Shown one piece after another: positions 26,708-35,192 of a DNA stretch of 53,528 nt. The stretch's first letter is position 1. The number at the start of each line of letters is the position of its first letter. This DNA comes from an uncultured Clostridia bacterium (GTDB taxonomy: Bacteria; Bacillota; DTU014). The stretch covers positions 1-53,528 of the forward strand of contig FIZI01000018.1 of assembly GCA_900016865.1 (NCBI GenBank), given 5' to 3'. The notes under the pieces are model-generated. The model had not been told where the DNA came from and ran no database searches. It was given only the letters and a program-made list of their open reading frames with translations. Made by a program: the position numbers and the translations under genes.

Positions 26708-26878
26708 GTGGCAAAGAGCTTCACTTTGACAACCATTGGACTCGCAGTTGAGGAAGTGCGCCTTTCTGTCGATGATCCGGTGATCTCGTTCTTTCCTCAC
26801 GAACTGCCTACAGAGATCATCAGCAATCTTGCAGCAATGCAGGTCAAGCATCTGCTGACCATGTCAACCGGGCACACG
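26708..26878 (+). pseudogene. Decayed fragment of a beta-lactamase-family serine hydrolase
   Basis: The translated stretch (VAKSFTLTTIGLAVEEVRL, then SVDDPVISFFP...NLAAMQVKHLLTMSTGHT) is about 70% identical to residues around the active site of the intact serine hydrolase at 27982-29385. The serine of the SxxK motif is lost (the intact copy has SLTK) and no matching upstream or downstream sequence is present. It looks like the residue of a tandem duplicate, with the thymidylate-synthase-like gene now lying between the two copies. Confidence 0.75.
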
Positions 26879-27035
26879 CTTTGCATGCAACAACGACGCC
26901 GTTGCACAGGATGCACTCGTCCGGAAACTGGAATCCTTGGAAATAGCACATCCATCGGATCGACATCAGTGAGGCATGATAGCTAGTAGCTCTTGTGATC
27001 GCCCTATAGAACGCAGTTGTAAGGAGAGGATTAGC

Positions 27036-27887
27036 GTGACCGGCAATATACCCGTGCTGTTTGTTGAAGGGGACAGTTTGGCCGAGGCATGGGAGAAATC
27101 ACTCATCAGCCTCTATGAGAACGGATGCGACATCAAGACCGAGTATGACAAGCCCGGTGATCCGCCCAGCAAGGACGCAACAATGACTATAGTTGTTAGG
27201 GATCCGCTAGCAGAGCCGATGATACACAAGGATTTCCCAGGCGGGCTTGAGGACCTTCAGGAGTATGTATTGGAGGTCGTCGAGGGGATAAAGGACCATC
27301 TGGTGCGCGGCAGTGCTGATGATTCTGAAGATACGAAATGGGAGTACACATACCACCAAAGGCTAATGGCGTACGAGGTTCCGAGTATCCGGACTGCCTA
27401 TGACCAGATAGAGATTATCGCCGAGAAGCTCGCTCAGACGCCGCATTCTCGTCGCGCTCAGGCGATCACATGGAAGGTGTGGGACGACAACTACTGTTAT
27501 GACCCGCCGTGCTTGCAGAGCATTTGGTGTAGGCTGCTCCAGGATGATAAGGGGTTCTGGCGGCTCAATACAAACGTCAGGTTTCGTTCCAACGACGCGT
27601 ATAAGGCAGCGTTCATGAACATGTTCGCCCTCGTGCAGCTTCAGCTAGAGATCGCCGAACGCATCTCCGCCCTCGCGAATACTGAGGTCAAGCTGGGCCG
27701 CTACGTGCATTCAGCGGACAGCTATCACATATACGGGTCGTACTTCTCAGAGTTTGAAGGCAGGTTTCTCAAGGCTCTGAAAACGAGGTCCTTTGAAGAA
27801 CGCTGTTTCAGATACGAGGACGTGAAACCAATAATGGACGAGTTCATTCCAGCTATCAGGGAGAAAGCAGCTCGGATGGGACGCTAA
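27036..27887 (+). CDS. Thymidylate-synthase-family protein (archaeal-type)
   Basis: AAGGAGAGG sets the start at the GTG at 27036 (283 residues), although the frame is open from 26976. Family features are the arginine pair in HSRRAQAITW, the catalytic cysteine in DPPCLQSIW, the nucleotide-binding RFRSNDAYKAAFMNMFAL (compare RSHDAFxAWPxNAFGL in archaeal ThyA) and SADSYHIYG. All expected catalytic positions appear to be present. The reaction would be folate-dependent methylation or hydroxymethylation of a pyrimidine 5'-monophosphate, with dUMP likely since the Asn position is kept. The N-terminal 130 residues are less familiar. It could be the cell's thymidylate synthase or a specialised relative. 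Confidence 0.75.
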   Translation: MTGNIPVLFVEGDSLAEAWEKSLISLYENGCDIKTEYDKPGDPPSKDATMTIVVRDPLAEPMIHKDFPGGLEDLQEYVLEVVEGIKDHLVRGSADDSEDTKWEYTYHQRLMAYEVPSIRTAYDQIEIIAEKLAQTPHSRRAQAITWKVWDDNYCYDPPCLQSIWCRLLQDDKGFWRLNTNVRFRSNDAYKAAFMNMFALVQLQLEIAERISALANTEVKLGRYVHSADSYHIYGSYFSEFEGRFLKALKTRSFEERCFRYEDVKPIMDEFIPAIREKAARMGR

Positions 27888-27901
27888 AGCAACGCGGGTC
27901 T

Positions 27902-27928
27902 GCCGACTTGGATTCAAGTCGGCTTTTT
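27902..27928 (+). terminator. Rho-independent terminator
   Basis: GCCGACTTG-GATT-CAAGTCGGC is a perfect 9-bp stem with a 4-base loop followed by TTTTT. It lies 15 bases after the thymidylate-synthase-like gene. Confidence 0.95.
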
Positions 27929-27981
27929 GCTAACGTCGGCCGTTGTGAGGTCGGAGCCAGTTGATGAGTGGAGGGATTGCG

Positions 27982-29385
27982 ATGGAAAGAGCATCTGCAT
28001 TGATCCGAAAAGATCCTGAGACGCTTGGCATATCCTCTAGGGCCATCTCGGATTTCATCGATGCGGTGCATGAGAGCAAACTCGAGCTCCACAGCTTCAT
28101 GTTGCTGCGTCACTGCGCAGTAGCAGCTGAAGGCTGGTGGGCACCGTACGCGCCTGAGTTTCGACACGCCCTTTACTCACTCACCAAGAGCTTCACGTCC
28201 ACGGGCATTGGTCTAGCCGTGCAGGAAGGGCGCCTGTCACTAGACGATCAGGTCATATCCTTCTTTCCTGATGATCAGCCTTCAGACGTGAGTGAGAACC
28301 TCGCAGCTATGCGCATAAGGCACTTGTTGACAATGTCTACAGGACACTCAAGTGATGTGGTAGACGGCTTTCGACTTGGCGAGAGCGGTCTTGTTCGCGC
28401 ATTTCTGGAGTTGCCCGTCGAACATGTGCCCGGCACGCATTTCGTGTACAATACCCCTGCTTCGTGCATGCTGTCTGCCATAGTCACAAAGGTGACCGGG
28501 CAGACTCTGGCAGACTACCTCAAACCTCGTCTATTGGATCCACTCGGCATTGACGCAGACTGGGAGCTTACTGCTGAGGGTATAAGCAACGGCGGGTATG
28601 GACTAAGCATACGGACAGAAGACATAGCCAAGTTCGGCCAGTTGTACCTCAACAAGGGCGTATGGCAGGGTCGGCGCCTCCTACCAGAGGAATGGGTGAG
28701 TCAGGCGACTTCCAAACAGGTGTCTAATGGAAACAGCGATACCAGTGACTGGATGCAGGGATACGGTTACCAGTTCTGGATGTGCAGGTACGGAGCATTT
28801 CGCGGAGACGGGATGTTCGGACAGTATTGCGTAGTGATGCCCTCACAGGATGCGGTGGTCGCGATTACCGCCAATGTCACGGACATGCAGGCTGTGTTGA
28901 ACCTCGTATGGAAGCACTTGTTGCCAGCTATGGGTGATAGGCCCTTGCCGGAGGATCGTGAGGCCAGAGAGACACTAACGCAGAAACTATCGTCCCTTGC
29001 TATACAGCCTCCGGTGACTCGCACCAGTTCACCTATTGTCAGCGATGTATCAGGCAAGCGCTTCTCGGTCAAAGGTACAGATAGGGACCTGATATGGGAC
29101 ATCGTAGTGACGTTCAGCCAGGACAAGTGCGTTGTTGGCCTTGACCGTGGTAAGGAACACTATGACCTAGAGTGTGGTTTGGGGTACTGGCTGAGGAGCG
29201 AGACCAACCTGCCTGGGAGGCGCCTAGCCAAGCCCGAACCTGTGAAGATCGCGGCAAGCGCTGGATGGTCCGACGACAGCACTCTATTGATAGCCATCAG
29301 GCCGATTGAGACTCCTAGTGTGCAGACGGTGGCTCTGCGCTTTGATGGAGATTCGCTCACAGTTGAAACACGTAAGCCGCGGTAG
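27982..29385 (+). CDS. Beta-lactamase-family (class C/PBP-like) serine hydrolase
   Basis: GGAGGGA supports the ATG at 27982 rather than the earlier open frame (467 residues). The SxxK motif is Ser66-Leu-Thr-Lys69 (in LYSLTKSF) and the YxN motif occurs in HFVYNTPAS. VQEGRLSLDDQVISFFPD and RHLLTMSTGH are family-typical. No signal peptide is evident, so it may be a cytoplasmic esterase or amidase rather than a cell-wall enzyme. Residues about 335-467 form an extra beta-rich tail. A partial decayed copy lies at 26708-26878. Confidence 0.87.
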   Translation: MERASALIRKDPETLGISSRAISDFIDAVHESKLELHSFMLLRHCAVAAEGWWAPYAPEFRHALYSLTKSFTSTGIGLAVQEGRLSLDDQVISFFPDDQPSDVSENLAAMRIRHLLTMSTGHSSDVVDGFRLGESGLVRAFLELPVEHVPGTHFVYNTPASCMLSAIVTKVTGQTLADYLKPRLLDPLGIDADWELTAEGISNGGYGLSIRTEDIAKFGQLYLNKGVWQGRRLLPEEWVSQATSKQVSNGNSDTSDWMQGYGYQFWMCRYGAFRGDGMFGQYCVVMPSQDAVVAITANVTDMQAVLNLVWKHLLPAMGDRPLPEDREARETLTQKLSSLAIQPPVTRTSSPIVSDVSGKRFSVKGTDRDLIWDIVVTFSQDKCVVGLDRGKEHYDLECGLGYWLRSETNLPGRRLAKPEPVKIAASAGWSDDSTLLIAIRPIETPSVQTVALRFDGDSLTVETRKPR

Positions 29386-29452
29386 AGTCTTGGCTAGACA
29401 AGTGCTGCCTTTATGACACTTGACTCATGAGCCAACTGAGTGGTGGTGTGAC

Positions 29453-30970
29453 ATGCCCGGCAGGCCTCTATTCTCGATTGCCTCTTGGTCGCCCTGGCGT
29501 CGCGTCTTGGCTGGAGCCATCCTGTCCGGGCTGACAGCGGTCTTGTTCACGCTTGCCTTCCCACCGTACGAGCTGTGGCCTTTGATCTTTGTCGGGCTTG
29601 TGCCGATGATTCTGTCCCATCACCGTGTTATGCCGGAGAGGCTTGCAGGCTTGGCTTATGGTATAGGCGTTGGAGGCTTCTTTGCCGGCTACTTCGGAGA
29701 GATGTTCGCACACGCCCCGCTTTTCATGAGAATGCTCCCCCTCTACATCGCTGCTCTTGCAGGTTTTATAGGATCTCGCGACCGTCGGTTTCATCTCCGC
29801 ACAGGATATAGGTTCTTGGTGCCTCAAGGAGCAGCGGCCTGGGTTGGGATCGAGATGGTTCGCGGGCTGATTCCCGTGCTTGGCACTTGGGGCTTTGTTG
29901 GCTATGCACTGTACGATCAACCGTGGCTGTTGCAACCTGTCAGCATTTTCGGAGTCTATGGCTTGAACTTGGTCATCTTGTTGGTGAATTACTCGCTCGG
30001 GCTGTGCGCTCTGATGCTGTTTGACAGACTGTGTGCTCGAAGCCAATCTGAAAGGCCAGCTGAAGCATTCTCAGGTCATACTCGGTTCGTGGGTAAAGGC
30101 GCGACCGCGTGGGTGTGGGCTTCAGGGGCAGTGCTAGTCATATGGATTGGACTGTCACTCGCAATGGGCATGAGGCACGAAACTACAACCACAGTCAGAG
30201 TTGCTGCTATCCAACCCGGTCCCACTCTCCGATCGGATGAAGGCTTGGCGATACTGGCCTCCCTCACTCGAGAAGCTGCTGATGATGGCGCCAGGCTCAT
30301 AGTGTGGCATGAAGGCGCTTTGGCCTTTGATCCCAGAGTAGAGCACACGCAGCATCTCAGATCACTTGCATCAGAGATCGACGCTCATCTAGTGATAGGT
30401 TATGTTGCTCCAAACGGCAGGAGCGTTCGCAACGAGTCAATCGTGCTGACCCCTGAGGGCGAGTTTTTGGGCCCGTACGGCAAAGATCATCAGGTAGCAT
30501 GGTCTCGGGAGAAGAACGCGACTCGGGGCCCTTACGTAGCCTACGATACGGACCTTGTGAGGCTGGGAATGATCATCTGCTATGACATTGATTTCACTGA
30601 CACTGCTCGCAGGATTGCACGAGACGGCGCCCAGATCATAGCCGTACCTACACATGACTGGCCGGCAGTGGTAATGAAGCACTACACGCATGCTGTCTTT
30701 CGGGCAATCGAAAACAGAGTCGCGATCGTCAAAGCAGACGTAGGGTTTGATTCTGTGATTGTGGATTCTCTCGGAAGGATCGTCGCCAGGGAAGTCCAAC
30801 CAGTCATCAGGCAGGCGATTTTGGTCGCGGACGTGTCAATAGGAGGCGGCAGGACAATCTTTTCGTCGCTGGGAGACTGGGTAGGATGGATTGCCCTTGC
30901 CGCCATGCTCGGTTTTGTCGCTTTGGACCTGATCGGCTATCGCTCATCTGCAGGTAAGCGATCTCGGTAA
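29453..30970 (+). CDS. lnt: Apolipoprotein N-acyltransferase-like membrane protein
   Basis: The N-terminal half has about six hydrophobic helices (GLTAVLFTLAFPPYELWPLIFVGLVPM and following), then a soluble nitrilase domain from VRVAAIQPGP, and a last helix near the C-terminus. The Lnt catalytic triad seems complete: Glu in WHEGAL, Lys in YGKDHQV and Cys in ICYDIDF (Asp replaces the common Glu after CY). Lnt adds the third acyl chain to lipoproteins in diderms. The canonical enzyme is unusual in typical monoderm Bacillota, so the organism may have an outer membrane or use triacylated lipoproteins. The frame is open from a TTG at 29420, but the ATG at 29453 is preferred. Confidence 0.8.
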   Translation: MPGRPLFSIASWSPWRRVLAGAILSGLTAVLFTLAFPPYELWPLIFVGLVPMILSHHRVMPERLAGLAYGIGVGGFFAGYFGEMFAHAPLFMRMLPLYIAALAGFIGSRDRRFHLRTGYRFLVPQGAAAWVGIEMVRGLIPVLGTWGFVGYALYDQPWLLQPVSIFGVYGLNLVILLVNYSLGLCALMLFDRLCARSQSERPAEAFSGHTRFVGKGATAWVWASGAVLVIWIGLSLAMGMRHETTTTVRVAAIQPGPTLRSDEGLAILASLTREAADDGARLIVWHEGALAFDPRVEHTQHLRSLASEIDAHLVIGYVAPNGRSVRNESIVLTPEGEFLGPYGKDHQVAWSREKNATRGPYVAYDTDLVRLGMIICYDIDFTDTARRIARDGAQIIAVPTHDWPAVVMKHYTHAVFRAIENRVAIVKADVGFDSVIVDSLGRIVAREVQPVIRQAILVADVSIGGGRTIFSSLGDWVGWIALAAMLGFVALDLIGYRSSAGKRSR

Positions 30971-31011
30971 TCTTGCACCCGTTGTTGCCGCGTCATCAGG
31001 CTTCCACGTAC

Positions 31012-32019
31012 TCACGCCTCTGCCAAGTCGTGCGTTGCGAGGTAGCCTTTGATGCAGTCGATGGCAGTTTCCTCGGCTGTTTTTGCCTTCCTAAGAAGCT
31101 CTGCGGCTTCTCTCAGCTCACTTGGTGAGCGTTGCCCCTCCTTGGACAGTATTTCCCACACACCGATGAGGTGCTGTTCGACTTCGGCATAGGTGCTCGC
31201 GGCGGCCTTTAGCTGCTCAGCGTCGTCCAGCATGCCCGCAACCAGGTCCATGTAGCGCCGGGCGTAGTACCTCGCAGCCAAGTATGTGCCTGCATAGTAG
31301 CTGAGCGTGTCTTGCTCTCCGCAGTCAGCGAGCTTTTCCAGAGCGCTTGCCCAGGTCTCATACGCTGCAGGGCCGTCCTGGTACTCCGGACGCTCCAGCC
31401 ACTCACGCTGCTCTGCATGATCGACCGCTGTCTTTAGCGAATTGACGGCCGCCTGCTTTCTGTTCACACCATTGGGGCCGTGGATGATTGTGACCGACAT
31501 GATAGGGATTGCCCTTCTTCCAAGCTCTTCGTACTTAAGCTGCACGGGCTCTCCAAACACGTTGATCGCAGAGAACTCCAAAGCCTCATCGTCATAGCCG
31601 GTTATGACTCCCCACTCCGGAACACCAATATCCCAGCAAACCGGCACCTTTCCTTCCTGAAGCGCCCTCACTATCGCTCTGTGCGCAGCCTCTTGCCTCT
31701 CTTGAGCGACGTTTTCTTCATGCCACAGCCGACTGTGATAGTCACAGTTCCAACCCGCGTTCTCGACCCCTGCCGGCAGCAGAGACCAATCGAATACGCT
31801 GGTAGCACTAGGGCACAACTCGTGATGAGCCCAGATCCTAAAGGCTGCCCCCGATGCCCCTGCCACCCATACCTGGTCGACTTCACCTTCTTGGGCTTGG
31901 ATGGCTGTAAGCACCGCCTTTGTGTAAGAACTCAGGTACCAGGTAGGAATGGATGCGTCCGCAGCAGTATCGTGATGCCATCTGACGTTGTCGAGCTGGA
32001 GCTTAGGTATCGTCTTCAT
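31012..32019 (-). CDS. BtrH-N/C39-like papain-fold protein (function unknown)
   Basis: This is the second gene of a minus-strand pair. Its start at 32019 overlaps the end of the AraC-family gene by 17 bases. Of about 335 residues, the first 200 (AVLTAIQAQEGEVDQVWVAGASGAAFRIW, EGKVPVCWDIGVPEWGVITGYDDE) resemble the butirosin-BtrH N-terminal/C39-peptidase-like fold, where a 'WGVITGYD' strand normally carries the active His or Asp. The usual catalytic Cys is not obvious; in its place stands an Ala/Ser-rich segment. The C-terminal half is helical. I cannot assign a reaction. Coupling to an effector-binding regulator suggests a role in handling a small molecule. Confidence 0.55.
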   Translation of the reverse strand: MKTIPKLQLDNVRWHHDTAADASIPTWYLSSYTKAVLTAIQAQEGEVDQVWVAGASGAAFRIWAHHELCPSATSVFDWSLLPAGVENAGWNCDYHSRLWHEENVAQERQEAAHRAIVRALQEGKVPVCWDIGVPEWGVITGYDDEALEFSAINVFGEPVQLKYEELGRRAIPIMSVTIIHGPNGVNRKQAAVNSLKTAVDHAEQREWLERPEYQDGPAAYETWASALEKLADCGEQDTLSYYAGTYLAARYYARRYMDLVAGMLDDAEQLKAAASTYAEVEQHLIGVWEILSKEGQRSPSELREAAELLRKAKTAEETAIDCIKGYLATHDLAEA

Positions 32020-32908
32020 CCTTCTTCTCTCCCCTTTCATCAGGCATGATCGGGATATAGATCTCCTCGATGTAGGTCTTGCTGGCTTCGCAGTAGCACT
32101 CGAAGTCGAATGACGGGTCTATCGGCCACGGAGACGAAGGTATCCACTCCCTGATGATCCGATCCCACGTCCTCTGCACAGTTGTGACGAAAGTGCTGTG
32201 AGTGGAAGGCGGGGTAGTAAACACTGCATACCTGCGAGCGGGTATTTCCATCGAAACCAGCTCTCCGAGGTTGTCTTGGACACGCTGCACCGGCCTCCCG
32301 GCTATGTATGCCACGCTGCCGGACTCTCTGGTGGACACCCCAATGTCGTATTCCTCCATGTCCGGCAAGGGATAGAGGATGTTGCTCCGCAAATACTCTG
32401 CGTTGTAACGGTTCCACAGTCGCGGGATTTCGTCGCGAGCTTCGGCCCGCGACAGCATAACAGCATACCCGACTATTGTCATAGGAGGGAGAGCGACAAT
32501 CCTCGGCACCAACGGCACCTCAAAGCCATCCTCTGGGTCGGGCGACAACCCGCTTATGTCAGGCATTAGTTTCAGACAATTGCGAGCCCGGCGGTAGCTT
32601 GTAGGCGATATGCCGTGCACCCTCTGAAACGCCCTGATAAGCACTTCCTTGCATGAAAACCCCGAGGCCTCAGCCACACGGTCAAGATTCATGTCTGACC
32701 TGAGCATGAGTTCGGCTGCAACCGACAGACGTCGACGGCGTATGTACTCTGCCGGGGGCACTCCGAAGATCATGCGAAAGATTCGGTGAAAATGGTACAG
32801 CGAGTACCCTGCAGCTGCCGCACACCCATCCAGCGTGATGTCGCCTGCGAGGTTCTCCTCTATGTACCGCAAAGCGCGCTTCAAGTGGATGTGGTATACG
32901 CTTTGCAT
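32003..32908 (-). CDS. AraC-family regulator with GyrI-like effector-binding domain
   Basis: The start at 32908 is supported by AAGGGGCG and by a promoter 35 bases upstream; the longer frame to 32968 would begin before the predicted transcript. Residues about 5-110 are a double helix-turn-helix (LDGCAAAAGYSLYHFHRIFRMIFGVPPAEYIRRRRL, then VAEASGFSCKEVLIRAFQRVHGISPTSYRR). The remainder (residues about 130-295: VPRIVALPPMTIVGYAVML... to YCEASKTYIEEIYIPI) is a GyrI/SOUL-type effector-binding domain like that of Rob and BltR/MDR regulators. It probably senses a small hydrophobic compound and controls its own operon. Confidence 0.9.
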   Translation of the reverse strand: MQSVYHIHLKRALRYIEENLAGDITLDGCAAAAGYSLYHFHRIFRMIFGVPPAEYIRRRRLSVAAELMLRSDMNLDRVAEASGFSCKEVLIRAFQRVHGISPTSYRRARNCLKLMPDISGLSPDPEDGFEVPLVPRIVALPPMTIVGYAVMLSRAEARDEIPRLWNRYNAEYLRSNILYPLPDMEEYDIGVSTRESGSVAYIAGRPVQRVQDNLGELVSMEIPARRYAVFTTPPSTHSTFVTTVQRTWDRIIREWIPSSPWPIDPSFDFECYCEASKTYIEEIYIPIMPDERGEKKDEDDT

Positions 32909-32949
32909 AGCCGTGCGCCCCTTATTCCAAAGATTTGCCACTTGAACCG

Positions 32950-32978
32950 ATTGTACGTCACCTATCATGCTCAGACAA
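32950..32978 (-). promoter_or_regulatory. Predicted promoter of the AraC/BtrH-like operon
   Basis: On the minus strand TTGTCT (complement of 32973-32978) and TACAAT (complement of 32950-32955) are 17 bases apart. The start point would be near 32943, 35 bases before the AraC start codon. Confidence 0.55.
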
Positions 32979-33206
32979 TGACGATTCTTGCTAAGAGCGC
33001 TTCAGTCGAGCCCGCGCTGTATGCGGTCAGATACCGCTACTAGTCATATGCCTCTGGTGAACTGTCCGTCGTTGTCAAGCTTCGCACTACTCAACACCGA
33101 ACCAGGTAGGATTGCGTGAGTTGATGGCGAAGAAAGGCACGGTAGCCGACTGCCTCGGCACTACTAAGCACTCAAAATGACGCACCTAGACAGGAGGCCG
33201 AGATCT

Positions 33207-34091
33207 GTGAGCACATCAGTGAACTGGGCGAACCCTTATGAAAATCGCAAGGGCACATGGCTGCGCGGGAATCTGCATACTCACTCGAGTCCTGCCAGCG
33301 GCTGCGCAAGGGTCCCATTGGAGAGGACCCTTGAGCTATATGAAGGCGAAGGGTATGATTTCCTCTCAATCTCCGATCACATGACACTGACGAGGGTGTC
33401 TCACGACAAAATGGTCATTATCCCCGGTATCGAGTGGAATGCTCCGGGCGGCAGAAGGCATGTAGGCATATACTCTTGCAGCGGCGACCTGATAGAGCCA
33501 CACGCAAGCACGACGTCCCAGGATGATCTCCTTGAGGCCCTGAGCAGAGATGACGCATTGACAATCCTGAACCATCCAGACTGGGAACTGCGGCCGCACT
33601 ATCGACGCGAGGAGTTGGAGGCGCTATCCGGATACGACGGGATAGAGATCTTCAATGGGGTGATCCAGCGCTTTCAGGGAGACGCCATATCTACGGGCAA
33701 GTGGGACTACCTGCTTACAAAGGGCAAGCGAGTCCTCGGATTCTCAAGCGACGATTTTCACGAAGAGCGTGACCTCGCCCAGGGATGGATGATGGTTCGA
33801 GCGGAGTCCAGGACTCCCGAGGCCATCTTTGCCGCGCTGAAGTCAGGCAATTTCTACAACTCAACTGGGGTGGAGCTGACTGACATCCACAGAGAAGGCG
33901 ACATCATCACTGTAGAGAGCGTGGATGGCCAAGAGATCCGAATAATCGGGAACTACGCACTGCTCGAGCGGGTCTGCGATCATTCGGTATCTGTGGACAT
34001 ACGGCAATGGGGCGCGCCGTACGTACGATTCGAGGTCTATGGCCGCGGGGCGCAGATGGCATGGACTCAGCCGTTTTTTATGGATATATAG
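33207..34091 (+). CDS. PHP-domain metallohydrolase, CehA/McbA-like (copy 1)
   Basis: AGGAGG (33192-33197) fixes the GTG at 33207 (294 residues). The PHP metal-site motifs are complete: NLHTHSSPASG, SISDH, PGIEWN, LNHPDW and FSSDDFH. About 65 C-terminal residues (VESVDGQEIRIIGNYALLERV to MAWTQPFFMD) form a beta module seen in CehA/McbA-type proteins. Such enzymes hydrolyse phosphoesters or amides with bound divalent metals. The substrate is unknown. It is a close paralogue of the next gene (34242-35126) and lies before a UroD-family gene. Confidence 0.88.
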   Translation: MSTSVNWANPYENRKGTWLRGNLHTHSSPASGCARVPLERTLELYEGEGYDFLSISDHMTLTRVSHDKMVIIPGIEWNAPGGRRHVGIYSCSGDLIEPHASTTSQDDLLEALSRDDALTILNHPDWELRPHYRREELEALSGYDGIEIFNGVIQRFQGDAISTGKWDYLLTKGKRVLGFSSDDFHEERDLAQGWMMVRAESRTPEAIFAALKSGNFYNSTGVELTDIHREGDIITVESVDGQEIRIIGNYALLERVCDHSVSVDIRQWGAPYVRFEVYGRGAQMAWTQPFFMDI

Positions 34092-34241
34092 ATCGTGGAC
34101 TCAGCCATCCTAGGCAAAGCGTAGGCTTCTGAGTCGTTGAATCTACGATTCTGACATAAGGGGTACGTCACACGTGTGACAAAATACAGCCGAGGCGAAC
34201 TACCATCGCAGGGCTTTCGCACCGGACAGGAGGAGACATCT

Positions 34242-35126
34242 GTGAACACACTAGTGAATTGGGCCAATCCTTATGCAAATCGCAAGGGCACATGGATGCG
34301 CGGAAATCTCCACACGCACACGAGCCCTGCAAGCGGTTGTGGAAGGGTTTCACTTGAGGAGACACTCGAGATGTACACCCGAGAAGGTTACGACTTCCTC
34401 TCTATTACAGACCACTGGGTGCTGACTGAAGCATCCCACAACAAGATGGTACTGATCCCCGGAATTGAGTGGAACACCCCGGACGGCGGAGGGCATACCA
34501 ACATGATCGCTTGTGACGGCAGCATTCTACTGCCGCACTTACAAACACGGTGTCAACAAGAACTCCTTGACGACCTTTGGGCAAAAGGCGCTCTCACCAC
34601 GTTGAACCATCCTGATTGGCAGCTCCGCCCTCACTATCGGAGAGAGGAGCTAGAAGCACTGTCCAACTTCGATGGGATAGAGATCTACAACGGCGCATGC
34701 CAGGGAGCACATGGTTCTCCGCTGTCTACTGACAAGTGGGACTACCTGCTTACAAAGGGCAAGCGAGTCCTCGGATTTGCCGCTGATGACTTCCACGACC
34801 CTGGCCACCTGGCGCAAGGATGGATAGTCGCGCGGGTAGAAGAAAGGACTCCCGAGTCTGTGATGGCTGCAGTGAAGTCAGGTAACTTCTACTCTTCCAG
34901 TGGCGTGGAGTTGACTGACATCCGCCGCGAGGGCAACGTGATCACTGTTGAGAGCATCAACGGCGAGGAGATTCAGGTCATTGCAGACCACGGCATTGTG
35001 TGTCGAAAGATCAGAGACCGTGCTGTTTCTGTGGATGTCAGCGGGTGGAACACTAAGTACGTGAGGTTCGCAATCTACGGTTACGGGTCGGAGATGGCCT
35101 GGACTCAGCCGTTCTTCCTTGAGTAG
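34242..35126 (+). CDS. PHP-domain metallohydrolase, CehA/McbA-like (copy 2)
   Basis: AGGAGGAG before the GTG at 34242 gives a 294-residue protein in step with copy 1. It shares the stretch KWDYLLTKGKRVLGF and, at DNA level, a run of about 40 near-identical bases there (33700-33740 versus 34735-34776). Motifs are NLHTHTSPASG, SITDH, PGIEWN, LNHPDW and FAADDFH. Metal ligands are retained in both copies, so both could be active. The two have diverged most around residues 85-115, the likely substrate side. Confidence 0.88.
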   Translation: MNTLVNWANPYANRKGTWMRGNLHTHTSPASGCGRVSLEETLEMYTREGYDFLSITDHWVLTEASHNKMVLIPGIEWNTPDGGGHTNMIACDGSILLPHLQTRCQQELLDDLWAKGALTTLNHPDWQLRPHYRREELEALSNFDGIEIYNGACQGAHGSPLSTDKWDYLLTKGKRVLGFAADDFHDPGHLAQGWIVARVEERTPESVMAAVKSGNFYSSSGVELTDIRREGNVITVESINGEEIQVIADHGIVCRKIRDRAVSVDVSGWNTKYVRFAIYGYGSEMAWTQPFFLE

Positions 35127-35192
35127 CTTGTCTGCTCGTCATTTCCTATCACTAGACATCTACGACCTGACGTTTCGGGAGGTTCGACAGCA

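Noticed and set aside
29468-30046. Antisense open frame of 192 residues within the Lnt-like gene
   Set aside because: Composition is Gln/His-rich as expected for a shadow frame, and the sense gene is well supported.
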